Positions 25,401 through 33,826 of a stretch of DNA of 40,080 nt are shown in pieces. Numbering within the stretch: the stretch's first letter is position 1; each line of letters opens with the position of its first letter. The translations under genes and the position numbers were made by a program. The DNA is from JAPLKX01 sp035530195 (GTDB lineage: Bacteria; Hydrogenedentota; Hydrogenedentia; Hydrogenedentales; SLHB01). Under the pieces are notes generated by a model that ran no database searches, was not told the DNA's origin, and saw only the letters and a program-made list of their open reading frames with translations. The stretch covers positions 1-40,080 of the forward strand of contig DATKVG010000206.1 of assembly GCA_035530195.1 (NCBI GenBank). The letters are read 5' to 3'.

Positions 25401-26428
25401 TTTTTGATCATCTCGAGCGGGTTGGCGCCGTAACGCGCCACGACGACACCGCCGACCGCCTCGGCCCCTTCGACGTCGAGCACGCCGCGGCGCATTTCGG
25501 GCCCGCGGCTGACGTTAGCGACCTGGTTGACGTACACCGGCACATTCTCGTTGACCTTGACGACGGTCTGCTCGATGTCGCGGATGTCTTTGATGAAACC
25601 GAGCCCGCGGATGACGTATTCAACGCGGTTGAGCTCGATGGTTCTCGCGCCGACATCGATGTTGGACTGGCGCACCGCGTTAAAGATTTCCTCGAGCGAG
25701 ACGTTGTAGGCGCGCATCGCGTTGGGGTCGACGTCGACCTGGTACTCCATGACGAACCCGCCGATCGACGCGACTTCGGCGACGCCCCCGCTGCCCAGCA
25801 GCGCATAACGCACCTGCCAATCCTGGATGCTGCGTAACTCATCGAGGTCCCAGCCGCCGGCGGGCTTTCCGTCCTGGTCGCGGGCTTCGAGCATGTACCA
25901 GAACACCTGGCCGAGCGCGGTGGCGTCGGGCCCGAGGACGGGCTGTACGCCCTGGGGCAGGCTTCCGGGCGTGAGGCTGTTCAGTTTTTCGAGGATCCGG
26001 CTGCGGGAGTCGTAGAAGTTGGCCCTTTCCTCGAAGATGATGAAGATGGACGAAAACCCGAAATAGGAATAGGTTCGAATGGTTTTGACGCGCGGTATGC
26101 CCAAGAGGGCGGTAGTCAGAGGGTAGCTGATCTGGTCTTCAACATCCTGTGGGCTGCGTCCCTCCCACTCGGTGAAAACGATCTGCTGGTTTTCGCCAAT
26201 ATCCGGTATTGCGTCGACCGGCACGGGGCTGCGCGGCAACTGCTTGACCTGCCAGTCGAACGGCGCCACCACGATGCCCGCCAGCACGATAAACAGCGCC
26301 ACCAGCCCGACGACTAACTTGTTTTGCAGGCAAAACAGGATGACTTTGTTCACCAGCGAAACCCGGTGAACCGATAGATCGGCTGCGTCGGGCGCGCCAG
26401 TTGGACCGGGCGCGTCGTTGTTAGTCAT
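22433..26428 (-). CDS. cusA: CusA/CzcA-type heavy-metal RND efflux pump, enlarged
   Basis: This is a 1331-aa inner-membrane pump of the HME-RND family, which uses proton flow to expel Cu(I)/Ag(I) or divalent metals. The start ATG (26426-26428) overlaps the cusB stop as ATGA; an upstream in-frame ATG lies inside cusB and is rejected. Family marks: DAIPDIGENQQIVFTEWEGR, SPQDVEDQISYPLTTALLGI near residue 92, the TM4 stretch GIVIAIGTIVDMGIIITEN with proton-relay Asp500, MRAPMGIKIKGPD in the porter region and C-terminal ATYLDQKF. Typical pumps are about 1040 aa. Here extra sequence lies at about 360-415 (periplasmic, AGDTLNHPAWIKWLRS) and about 598-705, where several additional hydrophobic segments sit in the middle of the protein. 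Methionines near the porter cleft suggest Cu/Ag, but this is not proven. Confidence 0.92.
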   Translation of the reverse strand: MTNNDAPGPTGAPDAADLSVHRVSLVNKVILFCLQNKLVVGLVALFIVLAGIVVAPFDWQVKQLPRSPVPVDAIPDIGENQQIVFTEWEGRSPQDVEDQISYPLTTALLGIPRVKTIRTYSYFGFSSIFIIFEERANFYDSRSRILEKLNSLTPGSLPQGVQPVLGPDATALGQVFWYMLEARDQDGKPAGGWDLDELRSIQDWQVRYALLGSGGVAEVASIGGFVMEYQVDVDPNAMRAYNVSLEEIFNAVRQSNIDVGARTIELNRVEYVIRGLGFIKDIRDIEQTVVKVNENVPVYVNQVANVSRGPEMRRGVLDVEGAEAVGGVVVARYGANPLEMIKNVKRRIEEISPGLPAKVLIDDRLADRAAIEQTAAAAGFDAYAGDTLNHPAWIKWLRSTPRDQWPAWVSTSQLAISPFYDRTGLIYETLGTLNDALLAQVLITMIVVIIMAMHFRSSLLISMTMPLAVLLCFIAMRLFGVDANIVALSGIVIAIGTIVDMGIIITENVLKHLAAAPPEESRLIVVYRAASEVGSAVLTAVSTTVVSFLPVFTMTGQEGKLFRPLAFTKTFALIASVVAALTIIPPLAHLLMAPRKPSRRAKQILIALLLASAVVLVLVTGWWWAGLLIGLFAVYHLAADYLPPRVRPIGPWVGNLIVLVLVGVVLTLEWMPLGPGLGVARNLIFVFAAVAIMMSIYLLFLWFYEPLLRWFLNHKLVYISMPLALVLIGLLAWLGFGRVFGFVPETAARVGIPRERIVESRAWSKMLHAFPGFGREFMPPLDEGSYLFMPTTMPHASIGEAMDIIAYQDRAIASIPEVENVVGKLGRAESPLDPAPINMIETVINYKSEYATDENGRLLTFKIDPATGQFVRDEAGNLVPDPDGQPYRQWRDSIKSPDDIWKEIIDAAEIPGTTSAPRLQPIGARIVMLQSGMRAPMGIKIKGPDLETIDQVGIEFERLLKQAPMIEPSTVIADRIVGNPYLEIDIDRTAIARYGLSIRAVQDVIEMAIGGMPITTTVEGRERYNVRVRYQRELRDRPDQLARLPVSTMEGQQIPLEQLADIRYVRGPMVIKSEDTFLVGYVLFDKRPGFAEVDVVENTQLFLRDAMARGEFVLPEGVSYSFAGSYENQVRAQKTLSIVLPLSLFLIFLILYFQFASYITTFFVFSGIAVAWSGGFLLLWLYGQPWFLDFSVFSVPMRELFQVHPINLSIAIWVGFLALFGIATDDGVVIATYLDQKFAASKPSSIRDIREATVAAGMRRIRPCLMTTATTVLALLPVLTSRGRGADIMVPMAIPSFGGMTVALMTLFLVPLLYCWYKEMQLKFSAKKVST

Positions 26429-28767
26429 TTTGGAGGCTCCACTGCGGCGGGCGTACCGCCGATTGTCGCGCGGACGGAGCCGCATTTGTACATCGTGGAG
26501 CCAAAATAAGGATTGCGCACTTCCCGATCAAGCTGCAGCCAGGATGCGCCCTTGTTATCGAACGCCATCGGGCAGAAGAGTTGATAAATGGGGCCGCCCT
26601 CCCCCACTCCAAACACGGTGTAGGCGTCGATCAGTTCGTTGGACAATGGGCTGAACGCCGAGCGCAACCCGCCGATGTCTTTGGCGTCCGCTATCTTTTT
26701 GATGCCGGCGTTGAGGCTTTCAAGGTGTTTCATCCAGAGCGTGTGTGCGTCGCCCTTCAGAAGCATCATGTCGATTTTGTCGAGTGCCTGACGCAGTTTT
26801 GGGAGCGCGGCGGAGGCTTTGTTGAAATCGTCGTGGGCCAGCGCCTCGTGCATCTCGGTGTAAGGTTTTAGAATGGCGTGCAACTGGTTCTGGAACTCGG
26901 GCGGGGCATCGGCTTTAGCGGGGGCGGCGGGTTCGGCGGCGGTAGCAGGCGCGGCCGCGTGCGCCGAGTGATCCTCTCTCGCGCCGGCCTGCGCAACCAG
27001 CATTTGATAGTTGCCGCGGGTGCCGGCATAGACTCTCAGCGCATCTTTTACGGACTGGCTGTCGGCCCCCTCGATGGAGTCGTTGGCGAGCCGCACCGAG
27101 TACTCTTTCCAGGCCAGCGCGGCGTTGCCTTGAAAGCCGCCGGGGGCGGTTGTGCCTATTGCTTGGCCAAGCGCCCGATACGCCTGCTGCATCCGCGCCA
27201 ACTCTTTCGACACGGCAGCGGCTGAGACCTGCTCGTACGCCTGCGCAACACCGCTTAACGCCGTGCCGGGGGTGCCCCCGGCATCAGGCGACATCACCCC
27301 TGCTTCAGGGGACATCATGCTTGGCCGGGCCATGATCTGCAGTGCGCTGTCGATCTTGAAATTGCCGTTGGTGACTACGCGCTCGCCTTCCTGCAGGCCG
27401 CTGCGCACGACGTAATAGCTGTCGGCACGGGGCCCGAGCAGGATCTCGCGGCCTTCGTAGGTGGGCGCTTCTGCGCCGGGCACCTCGACATAAACCACCG
27501 CGCGGGTGCCGGTCACTAGAGCCGCGGAAGCCGGAATTACGAGAACTTCTTCGAGTGTTTCGTCCGCTTTCGCGACAAATCCCAGCGATTCCGCCGGGAC
27601 AAGATCCATGCCGCAGACGTCGCACTTGCCCGGCCCGTCCTTGACAATTTCCGGATGCATGGGCGAGATCCATTTGCCGGCGAGGTCGGGGTCGACGATT
27701 TTTCCGCCTTTGGCCAAGAGCGGCCGTACAATCGACCGCACAAACATGTCGGGTTTAAGCTTGCCGTCGCGGTTGGAAACGTTGAGCCGCACTTTGATGG
27801 TTCGCGTGGCTTGGTCAAGGTAGGGTTCAATAAAGGCAATCCGGCCCTCGTAGGTGACGCCCGGAAGCGCCTCGGCCGTAAATTCGACCTTTTGCCCGTA
27901 GCGCAGCCACGGCAGGTCGGACTCGTAGGCATCGAGCTTTACCCAGACCGTGCTGAGGTCGGCGAGGGTGTAAATGGGCGTGCCGGTCTCGACGTACATG
28001 CCCTCGGTTCCGTTGCGCTCGATGACGGTCCCGCCGGTGGGCGCGTAAATGGTGATTGAGTCGGCTTCCGGTCCGCCCTGTTCAGCCTGCCTGATCTGTT
28101 CGGGCGTCAGGCCCCACCTTTCGAGGCGCTGCCGCGACGCTGCGAGAATGGCTTGGGCGCTGTTGCGCAGTGCGTCGGGCGGGCCGGGTCTCACTTCGGC
28201 CACGGTCCGCGCCGCACGCCGCAACTCCTCGCGCGCTTGGATGAGCTCGGGGCTGTAGATGCTGACCATGTGGTCACCCTTGTTCACCTGAATGCCAGTG
28301 TAATCGACATATAGGCGCTCGATCCGGCCAGGGATGTAGGACGAGATGTAGGAAAGCCGTTTTTCGTCGTAGTCAACCTTCCCGGTCATCCGCACTTCTT
28401 TTGATGCGGCGCGGCGAACCACGGGCGTTGTCTGAATATTCATCAGGGCCTTGGCCTGCTCGGTCGTTCGGAACTCGCGCAGGCTCGTGGACTTAGCCGC
28501 TCCGTCCGACGGGACGGGAATCAGATCCATGCCGCAGATGGGGCACTGGCCGGACTTTGGCTGGCGGATCTGCGGATGCATCGAGCAGGTCCAGACCTCC
28601 GCTTCCGTGGCTTCGGCGCCCGGCTCGGCAGCCTGTTCGGAGGGTTCGAGGGCTTGCGGCGGCGCGGCAGGCCGGGAAAAGAACCCGCGAGCCAGGTAGC
28701 CCAGAACAAAAACGGCCAATACGAGCACTATCAGAAGCGGGAGGCTGATCTTTTTAAAGGCGCCCAT
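26425..28767 (-). CDS. cusB: CusB-like RND adaptor fused to two metal-binding motifs and a DUF3347 domain
   Basis: This is a 780-aa periplasmic adaptor anchored by an N-terminal membrane segment (about 8-28). A heavy-metal-binding domain comes first: CSMHPQIRQPKSGQCPICGM (61-80). The adaptor body (about 105-350, 400-480) has YIPGRIERLYVDYTGIQV and the lipoyl/barrel pattern of CusB. A second metal-binding motif is inserted at about 365-392, ISPMHPEIVKDGPGKCDVCG, in which the first Cys is Ser. After a flexible Ala/Pro region, residues 622-763 are a DUF3347-type domain with FCPMAFDNKGASWLQ and STMYKCG, residues suited to copper. The protein delivers metal to CusA and bridges it to TolC. No strong ribosome site precedes the ATG at 28767. 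The three extra metal sites in one adaptor are notable. Confidence 0.9.
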   Translation of the reverse strand: MGAFKKISLPLLIVLVLAVFVLGYLARGFFSRPAAPPQALEPSEQAAEPGAEATEAEVWTCSMHPQIRQPKSGQCPICGMDLIPVPSDGAAKSTSLREFRTTEQAKALMNIQTTPVVRRAASKEVRMTGKVDYDEKRLSYISSYIPGRIERLYVDYTGIQVNKGDHMVSIYSPELIQAREELRRAARTVAEVRPGPPDALRNSAQAILAASRQRLERWGLTPEQIRQAEQGGPEADSITIYAPTGGTVIERNGTEGMYVETGTPIYTLADLSTVWVKLDAYESDLPWLRYGQKVEFTAEALPGVTYEGRIAFIEPYLDQATRTIKVRLNVSNRDGKLKPDMFVRSIVRPLLAKGGKIVDPDLAGKWISPMHPEIVKDGPGKCDVCGMDLVPAESLGFVAKADETLEEVLVIPASAALVTGTRAVVYVEVPGAEAPTYEGREILLGPRADSYYVVRSGLQEGERVVTNGNFKIDSALQIMARPSMMSPEAGVMSPDAGGTPGTALSGVAQAYEQVSAAAVSKELARMQQAYRALGQAIGTTAPGGFQGNAALAWKEYSVRLANDSIEGADSQSVKDALRVYAGTRGNYQMLVAQAGAREDHSAHAAAPATAAEPAAPAKADAPPEFQNQLHAILKPYTEMHEALAHDDFNKASAALPKLRQALDKIDMMLLKGDAHTLWMKHLESLNAGIKKIADAKDIGGLRSAFSPLSNELIDAYTVFGVGEGGPIYQLFCPMAFDNKGASWLQLDREVRNPYFGSTMYKCGSVRATIGGTPAAVEPPK

Positions 28768-29101
28768 GATCTAGACCCCAACAAACACTACTTTATCGAT
28801 AAACTTTAACATGTATTTTGCCCGCCCGTCAAACCGTTTTATTCCCAACATGTCATGCCTTGGGAACAAAATGAGGTTCCCAATAATTCGCAAGCCGTGT
28901 TGCGGAACAGGAATGAGGGAGGGCGATTCCTTTTTAGTTCTTGGCGTGTAAGGGTTTACGTAATTCCCATACGTTGATGGAAAACGATTCGGCGGTAATT
29001 CGTAGGGGCAGCGGCGGCCGGTGTGAGCGGCCCGAGGGAGGACAAAATGCGTCGTAACGCTTTTCGGCACCCACATTGCGCGATTCTGCCTGGCATCCGT
29101 G
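28768..29101. repeat. Spacer upstream of cusB with an 8-8-8 palindrome
   Basis: No gene seen. TTGGGAAC (28860-28867) and GTTCCCAA (28876-28883) form a perfect inverted pair around AAAATGAG; a partial third copy, TTCCCAA, is at 28842-28848. The size would suit a dimeric regulator, and the site lies about 95-115 bases before the leftward cusB start, so a metal-responsive operator is possible. A dispersed hairpin repeat is equally possible. No CueR/MerR-like dyad was identified. Confidence 0.45.
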
Positions 29102-30643
29102 CTACGGCGGGGTGCTGCGGCCCTCCCGCTTGTATTTCTCGAGCAGCGTTTTGAGATCCCCAGCGATCTCCGGGTTTTCTGCGTAGACATTGGTGGATTC
29201 GGTGAGGTTTCGGCTTAAGTCGTACAACTCGCCGGGTTGGTCGTGCGGCACGTAGCCGCGTTCTTTCTTGAACCACAGCGGTTCCTTGTTGTCATCGCCG
29301 GTGGGTGCATCGATAAACACCCAACGGCCCTTGCGGATGGCGAATCGCCCGCTGCAGCTGTGGTGCACGGTCGCTTCGCGAATGGGGCTCGACAGCTTTT
29401 CACCGACAAGCGCCGGGAACATCGAGTAGCTGTCTTCACCGGCGTCCTCTGGCAACTCGGCCCCGACCACCGCCGCCACGGTAGCCATCAAATCCGTCAA
29501 ACACAATATCTCGTCGCGGATGGTCCCGGGCGAAGTCCGGCCGGGCCAACGCGCAAGGAACGGCACCCGATGCCCCCCTTCCCATGTGTCGCGCTTTATA
29601 CCGCGCAGTTGTCCCATGCTGTAATGAAGGTGCTCGCGGACCCGCGCATAGGCATAGTTTTCAGGCCCGTTGTCGCTGGTGAAGATCACCAGTGTATCCT
29701 CCGCCAGCCCGTTTTGCTCGAGCGCCTTCAGAACCTCGCCCACCGCCCAGTCCACTTCAACGATATAGTCGCCGTAATCGCCCGCCCGGCTTTTTCCCTT
29801 GAACTCGGCGGCAGGCACAATGGGCGTGTGCGGCGCCGTCAGCGGGAAGTAGAGAAAAAACGGTTGGTCGGGCGACTGCGTCTTGCATCCCTCGATCCAT
29901 TCGACGGCTTTGCGCGTGATCGCCGGCATGACGGCATCGAGCTTCCATCCGCTCGACATCGGCCCCGGATTCCCAAACATTGCGCCGGGCTTCTGTTCAG
30001 TGGGAACATTCAGAATGTGCTCGTTCTCGATGAACGTATAGGGCGGGAAGTTCGGGACGTCATCGCCGAAATAGTAGTCGAATCCGCTGGCCAGCGGGCC
30101 GCCGGTAATTGGTTTGGTCCAGTCGATCGCGTCGCACGGGACGGCCTTGTTCTGGGACTTGTCCACGTCTTTCACAAACGGCCAGTTCCACCCGAGATGC
30201 CATTTGCCGATACAGGCCGTCCTGTAGCCATGCTTCTTCAACATCGCCGGAACCGTCAGGCGCCCCGGCTCGATCAGGGGCGGATCCCATGGCCATAACA
30301 CGCTGCTCTTCAATCGCGATCGCCAGGCATAGCGGCCGGTCAAGATACCGTAGCGCGTAGGACTGCAAACAGCCGACGGCGAATGCGCGTCCGTGAACCG
30401 CACGCCTTGCCCCGCCAACCGATCCAGGTTGGGCGTAGGAATCTTCGAGCCCGGGTTCTGGCAGGCCAGATCGCCGTAACCCATGTCATCCGCCAGAATA
30501 AACACCATATTGGGCAGCGGCCGCTTCGCGTCGTCCGCACCGGCTGCGCGACTCGGCATAAGCAAGCCGGCCGCCCCCGCACCGGCCATCTTCAGGAAAT
30601 CGCGCCGTCCAACGGTCCGCACACGGTATCCAAGGGTAGTCAT
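29102..30643 (-). CDS. Tat-exported type I sulfatase (arylsulfatase A-like)
   Basis: This is a 513-aa enzyme predicted to hydrolyse sulfate esters, probably on polysaccharides, outside the cytoplasm. The start ATG at 30641-30643 has GGGAG upstream and gives a twin-arginine signal, RRDFLKMAGAGAAGLLMPS. The sulfatase core has FILADDMGYGD (Asp52/Asp53, calcium ligands) and SAVCSPTRYGILTGR, in which Cys93 would be converted to formylglycine by a dedicated enzyme. Further marks are GKWHLGW, FFLYFPLTAPHTPI and the late FTSDNGPENY. The C-terminal subdomain ends with the usual ELYDLSRNLTE. An open frame extends 77 codons upstream but lacks a ribosome site. Divergent from the sialidase-like gene at 30999, with which it may cooperate in glycan breakdown. 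Confidence 0.94.
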   Translation of the reverse strand: MTTLGYRVRTVGRRDFLKMAGAGAAGLLMPSRAAGADDAKRPLPNMVFILADDMGYGDLACQNPGSKIPTPNLDRLAGQGVRFTDAHSPSAVCSPTRYGILTGRYAWRSRLKSSVLWPWDPPLIEPGRLTVPAMLKKHGYRTACIGKWHLGWNWPFVKDVDKSQNKAVPCDAIDWTKPITGGPLASGFDYYFGDDVPNFPPYTFIENEHILNVPTEQKPGAMFGNPGPMSSGWKLDAVMPAITRKAVEWIEGCKTQSPDQPFFLYFPLTAPHTPIVPAAEFKGKSRAGDYGDYIVEVDWAVGEVLKALEQNGLAEDTLVIFTSDNGPENYAYARVREHLHYSMGQLRGIKRDTWEGGHRVPFLARWPGRTSPGTIRDEILCLTDLMATVAAVVGAELPEDAGEDSYSMFPALVGEKLSSPIREATVHHSCSGRFAIRKGRWVFIDAPTGDDNKEPLWFKKERGYVPHDQPGELYDLSRNLTESTNVYAENPEIAGDLKTLLEKYKREGRSTPP

Positions 30644-30998
30644 GAAACGTCTCCCATGATTGCCTATGGTAAGAGCATGTATCCTGCAGAGGCAAATTGG
30701 CGCAGTGGCTGCGATCCCATTGAATGCCAATCGCGCCGCTCCTAGAATAGGAAACACAAGATGAATCGAATAGCATCTGGTTTCAGGCTTGAGCAATGGT
30801 CTCTTATTGAGGCATACCAACTTCTGGCGGAAAAGCTTCATGAGGGGCCGGCGGGCCTGCCGTCTCGGGTTCACGCGGAAGCGGATATGCCGAGTGGAGA
30901 CTTGCGTTTGATTCCGTGGGCCAGCCCGTCGCGGGATTGACCATTCGTACTCTGGAAACCAACTGATTCCGGCTGAAATTACGGAGGATAAGAGTCAC
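30644..30998. other. Divergent spacer between sulfatase and sialidase/lyase genes
   Basis: These 355 bases separate two outward-reading genes and should hold both promoters. I found no clear hexamer pair and no coding evidence; the open frame running into it from the sulfatase lacks any recognisable protein. The rightward gene has CGGAGG 12 bases before its ATG. Confidence 0.5.
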
Positions 30999-33512
30999 AT
31001 GAAGCTTTGCTTGTTGCTGCTAATGTCTCCAATAACATGGAACGCGACCGAAACCCCCGGACAGTTGCCGCTGATCGACCTCTCGGCCGATACCCCTCGG
31101 CAGGTGGTCATTGCCGCGGGCACGGAAGAGGCCTATCAGGGACACCCGACTACCCTGCTGATGCCGGATGGCAGAACGCTCTTTGCGGTGTGGTGCATCG
31201 AACACGGCGGCCATGCCGGCCCCATGGCACGAAGTGATGACGGCGGCCTGACTTGGACGCGCCTGGATCACCTCCTCCCTGAAGGATTTACAGGACACAT
31301 CAACTGCCCGAGCATCTATCGCATGGTGGACCACAAGGGGGTCGAACGGTTGTGGGTGTTTTCCGCCTGGAGCAATGAGCGTAATGGGCCGCCATACATG
31401 CCGCGCATTCTGAGCGAGGATGCCGGCAAGACCTGGCGCGAAGCGGAGCCGCTGGGAAACGAGTTCCGGTGCGTAATGACGTTCAGTTCGGTTCTGCCGC
31501 TGAAGGATGGCCGCCACCTCGGCATGTATCACCGCCGCACCGGCCCCAACGACGAATCCCTGGAAGTCATGCAGGCCACGACGCGGGACGGGGGGCTTAC
31601 GTGGTCTTCCCCTTCGCTCGTTGCCGCCGCCCCCGGGAAAAATCCCTGTGAGCCCTTCGTTTTCCGCTCGCCCGACGGCAATGAGTTGTGCTGCCTGATG
31701 CGCGAGAACACCCACAAAGGCCGCAGCCTGATGATGTTCAGCCGGGACGAAGCCAAAACCTGGAGCGCGCCCACGGATACGCCCTGGGGGCTGACCGGCG
31801 ACCGCCACAAGGGCATCTATGCGCCCGACGGCCGCCTCGTGATCGCCTTCCGTGACCGCGCTTTGGAAAGCCCGACCCTCGGACATTTTGTGGCGTGGGT
31901 CGGCACGTACAACGATATCCGCGAGCGAAAACCGGGGCAGTGCCGCATCAAACTCCTTCACAGCCACGCGGGCGCCGATTGCGGGTACCCAGGCATCGAA
32001 CTGCTTGCGGACGGGACCATTGTTGCCACGACCTACATCAAGTATCGCCCGGGAAACGACAAGCACTCCGTGGTCAGCACACGGTTCACGATCAATGAGA
32101 TCGACACGATGCTGCTCACATCGAACGCAACTGCCCCGCCACACGACCCGCTCGTGGCCGATGCCGAAAAAGGCCTGCGGCGGGCAACGGGTTTTTTCCG
32201 CGAGCATGTCAGCACGCATGGCGGATATCTCTGGCGGTACTCGGCCGATCTGAACCGCCGCGAAGGTGAGGGAAGAGCGACGGATACGATGGCCTGGGTA
32301 CAACCGCCCGGCACCCCGGCCGTGGGCATGGCGTTCTTGGACGCGTTCCAACTGACGGGCGACCGCTACTACCTTGATGCCGCCGTCGAGACCGCGCAGG
32401 CGCTCGTGAAAGGCCAGTTAGAGTCAGGCGGATGGGCATATTATGTCGAGTTTGACCCGGAGAAACGGAAGCAATATGCCTATCGCAGCGAGGGTAGAAC
32501 CAACGGGCATAACACGACGACGTTGGATGACAACACGACCCAGGCGGCATTGAGACTTTTGATCTTGGTTGATCTTGCGCTCGAGTTTAAGGAATCGGTC
32601 ATTCACGAAGCGGCGGGCTACGGTTTGGACGCCCTGCTTAAAGCGCAGTATCCCAACGGCGCCTGGCCGCAACGGTACAGCAGATTTCCAGATCCCGTCC
32701 AGTATCCCGTGAAGGCCGCCGAGTATCCGGAGTCCTGGTCGCGTATCTATGTGAAATACGACTTCGCCAGATACTACACATTAAACGACAATACGCTTGC
32801 CGACGCGATTGCGCTGATGTGGCTCGCCGGCAAGACCTACTCGGACGACCGGTATTGCGCAGCCGCAATGCGAGCTGGCGAATTCATTCTTCTGGCGCAG
32901 ATGCCCGACCCGCAACCCGCCTGGGCCCAGCAGTATGATTTCGAAATGCATCCGGCGTGGGCGCGGAAGTTCGAGCCGCCTGCCATTACGGGCGGCGAGT
33001 CGCAGGCGGTGTTGCGCATGCTGCTTGACTTTTACGGCAGGACCAAAGACGCGCGCTACCTCGACAGCGTCGGCCGCGCCCTCGAATACTTCAAGAAATC
33101 GCGGCTGCCGGATGGTCAACTGGCCCGATTCTACGAGCTTCAAACCAACACGCCGCTGTACTTCACCAAGGCGTACGAGATGACATACAGCGACGATGAC
33201 ACGCCGACCCATTACGGCTTTAAGACATCGTGGAGGCTCGACACGGTTGAGGCGGATTACCGGGCCGCAAGGGAAGGTCTGCCGCGACCTTCGCGAAGAC
33301 ACGCTGCAGATTCACCGACGAGGCCAAGGTCCGTACCGGCGGAAGAGGCAAAAGCCGTAATTGGCGCCTTGGACGCGCGCGGGGCATGGGTCGAACAGGG
33401 CCGCCTGCGCTACCATGGGGAAGACGATCCTGCGAGGGAAGTGATCGATAGCCAGACCTTCATCCACAATGTCGAGACCCTGGCCTCCTTCATTGCAACG
33501 GGTAACGGATAG
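30999..33512 (+). CDS. Sialidase-like beta-propeller fused to a PL10-like pectate-lyase domain
   Basis: This is an 837-aa protein with a short hydrophobic leader (MKLCLLLLMSPITWNA). Residues about 35-370 form a six-bladed BNR/sialidase propeller with Asp-boxes SDDGGLTW (79-86), SEDAGKTW (139-146), TRDGGLTW (195-202) and a degenerate SRDEAKTW (248-255). Residues about 385-770 match an (alpha/alpha) helical lyase of the PL10 type: DAFQLTGDRYYLDAA, YYVEFDP, TTTLDDNTT, KAQYPNGAWPQRY, SWSRIYVKYDF and GQLARFYELQTN. The family cleaves polygalacturonate by elimination; the propeller family hydrolyses sialic-acid-like ends or merely binds. The last 65 residues add a spacer and a short tail. The fusion suggests attack on one complex polymer. 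Catalytic Arg/Lys of each domain were not verified by alignment. Confidence 0.85.
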   Translation: MKLCLLLLMSPITWNATETPGQLPLIDLSADTPRQVVIAAGTEEAYQGHPTTLLMPDGRTLFAVWCIEHGGHAGPMARSDDGGLTWTRLDHLLPEGFTGHINCPSIYRMVDHKGVERLWVFSAWSNERNGPPYMPRILSEDAGKTWREAEPLGNEFRCVMTFSSVLPLKDGRHLGMYHRRTGPNDESLEVMQATTRDGGLTWSSPSLVAAAPGKNPCEPFVFRSPDGNELCCLMRENTHKGRSLMMFSRDEAKTWSAPTDTPWGLTGDRHKGIYAPDGRLVIAFRDRALESPTLGHFVAWVGTYNDIRERKPGQCRIKLLHSHAGADCGYPGIELLADGTIVATTYIKYRPGNDKHSVVSTRFTINEIDTMLLTSNATAPPHDPLVADAEKGLRRATGFFREHVSTHGGYLWRYSADLNRREGEGRATDTMAWVQPPGTPAVGMAFLDAFQLTGDRYYLDAAVETAQALVKGQLESGGWAYYVEFDPEKRKQYAYRSEGRTNGHNTTTLDDNTTQAALRLLILVDLALEFKESVIHEAAGYGLDALLKAQYPNGAWPQRYSRFPDPVQYPVKAAEYPESWSRIYVKYDFARYYTLNDNTLADAIALMWLAGKTYSDDRYCAAAMRAGEFILLAQMPDPQPAWAQQYDFEMHPAWARKFEPPAITGGESQAVLRMLLDFYGRTKDARYLDSVGRALEYFKKSRLPDGQLARFYELQTNTPLYFTKAYEMTYSDDDTPTHYGFKTSWRLDTVEADYRAAREGLPRPSRRHAADSPTRPRSVPAEEAKAVIGALDARGAWVEQGRLRYHGEDDPAREVIDSQTFIHNVETLASFIATGNG

Positions 33513-33529
33513 TGCGTCGACCGGGAGTT

Positions 33530-33757
33530 TCATTCTCCGCGGGCGTGAGCGTTCCTGAAAACGTCCATTTCCATGAAAGAAATCAACCGGGGTTGGCCTG
33601 GATCGGCCTCCCCTGTTGATGGAAAATCCAATATGCGCGATTCCACCGCACTCCCGCCGTTTGTGCCGATCTTCATCAGACATTGAAGACACAGCCCTTC
33701 CGGCGCGCCAGAAGGAAGCGCCGAATGACATTCGGGGCAAGACATTTCGTGAGTCAT
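33530..33757 (-). pseudogene. Orphan zinc-ribbon fragment, probable remnant of a Ser/Thr kinase
   Basis: A 75-aa frame from an ATG with CCGGAG upstream begins MTHEMSCPECHSALPSGAPE and continues GLCLQCLMKIG. This CPxC...GLCxxCL pattern is the usual N-terminal zinc ribbon of bacterial Ser/Thr protein kinases in Verrucomicrobiota, Planctomycetota and relatives. No kinase domain follows: the frame stops after a further 45 unrelated residues near the convergent gene end at 33512. It may be a decayed kinase or a functional tiny zinc protein. It overlaps the region between two genes without an obvious operon. Confidence 0.5.
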
Positions 33758-33826
33758 CTCGGTTTCTCCGGCCGTTGTTCCCGGCTTCTACCCCTTATAG
33801 AAGCAAATCAACCTACGGCAAAATCG

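Noticed and set aside
30644..30874. 77-codon upstream extension of the sulfatase
   Set aside because: No ribosome site, and it would bury the Tat signal that begins at 30643.
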